From Pachyseris speciosa (Eukaryota > Cnidaria > Anthozoa > Scleractinia > Pachyseridae): a stretch of 64,000 nt of DNA. The stretch lies in contig JAEMWC010000133.1 of assembly GCA_016490735.1 (NCBI GenBank), positions 245,001 to 309,000 on the forward strand, written 5' to 3'. A program made the translations under genes and the position numbers. Under the pieces are notes generated by a model, which did no database searches, was not told the DNA's origin, and saw nothing but the letters and a program-made list of their open reading frames with translations. How positions within the stretch are numbered: position 1 is the first letter of the stretch; every line of letters starts with the position of its first letter. Below, piece by piece: positions 63,686-64,000 of the stretch.

Positions 63686-64000
63686 AAGTAACAGAGATTT
63701 TATAGTAAAATAAAAAATCACTTGACGAATACCACCCAATTATCCTCTATAGAAGTTACCAAGGAATTAATGAATTCTCCTGATTATTTTGTTAATATTG
63801 AATTGACGAAGTTCATTCTATTTTGCTTAGATTCGCGTAATAGTAGCATATTATCTAAATCAGACTGATGTATCTTTAATTTGTATTTTCCTTCTCGATG
63901 AGGCCAAATAATCAAGCTTCCAACGCGCACGTAATGAACATAAACGTTTTAATCATTTCTAAAAACACCGTTGCTATAGAGAGAAAACAAAACGAAATGC
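63686..64000. other. No gene seen at the right window edge
   Basis: AT-rich, without recognisable features. Confidence 0.5.

Overview
The window looks like repeat-rich, AT-rich invertebrate nuclear DNA, most likely from an anthozoan cnidarian (a scleractinian coral or sea anemone). The reasons are an intronless rhodopsin-type GPCR, a death-fold exon, split genes with GT-AG sites, LINE and Penelope-like retroelements, a tRNA-headed SINE and very many small terminal-inverted-repeat elements. There are no operons. The species assignment is an inference and cannot be settled from this sequence alone.

The dominant structure is a head-to-tail duplication. Copy A (1-24849) and copy B (24850-58997) follow the same order and look only about 1-2% different by eye. 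A third, older and much reduced copy (C) supplies the right flank: its left remnant is 58998-59375 and its right remnant 62100-62870. A and B differ mainly by insertions, and each is the other's empty site. A alone carries a 2.5-kb element with iteron-filled long inverted repeats (13850-16348), a longer minisatellite and a 0.28-kb insert at its end. B alone carries three small inverted-repeat elements (30349-32063), an inverted 604-bp duplication whose spacer holds a hammerhead-ribozyme motif (33748-35949), a 5.1-kb inverted-repeat element (36970-42034), a 2.86-kb tandem duplication of part of that element plus flank (40440-46163) and a LINE with an intact EN-RT frame (53927-57118). Because coral heterozygosity can be of this size, A and B could also be two haplotypes placed in tandem by the assembler.

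Layout of the shared unit, in order: foldback element; GGGAGC-type MITE; LINE 3' fragment (minus strand); 33-bp minisatellite; two small divergent ORFs; foldbacks; SINE pieces; a first paralogous block with a broken membrane-protein exon; tRNA-headed SINE; a MITE with repeated TATTTCAGACC motifs; a Penelope-like GIY-YIG remnant; a second block with an intact two-helix exon and splice donor; pogo-like and hAT-like MITEs; a Penelope-like RT remnant (minus); two LINE remnants (plus); a death-fold exon; a 0.58-kb MITE; a candidate terminal exon; G-rich repeats.

The only complete host-type gene is the class A GPCR at 61183-62070, in the flank. The best other host coding evidence is the duplicated death-fold exon (21240-21533 and 52439-52732) and the repeated two-helix exon (11862, 42736, 45599, with broken versions at 7000 and 31665). 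Nearly everything else is mobile-element sequence of several ages nested in itself. The most unusual items are the hammerhead motif, the iteron-TIR element of A and the palindrome-rich 5.1-kb element of B.
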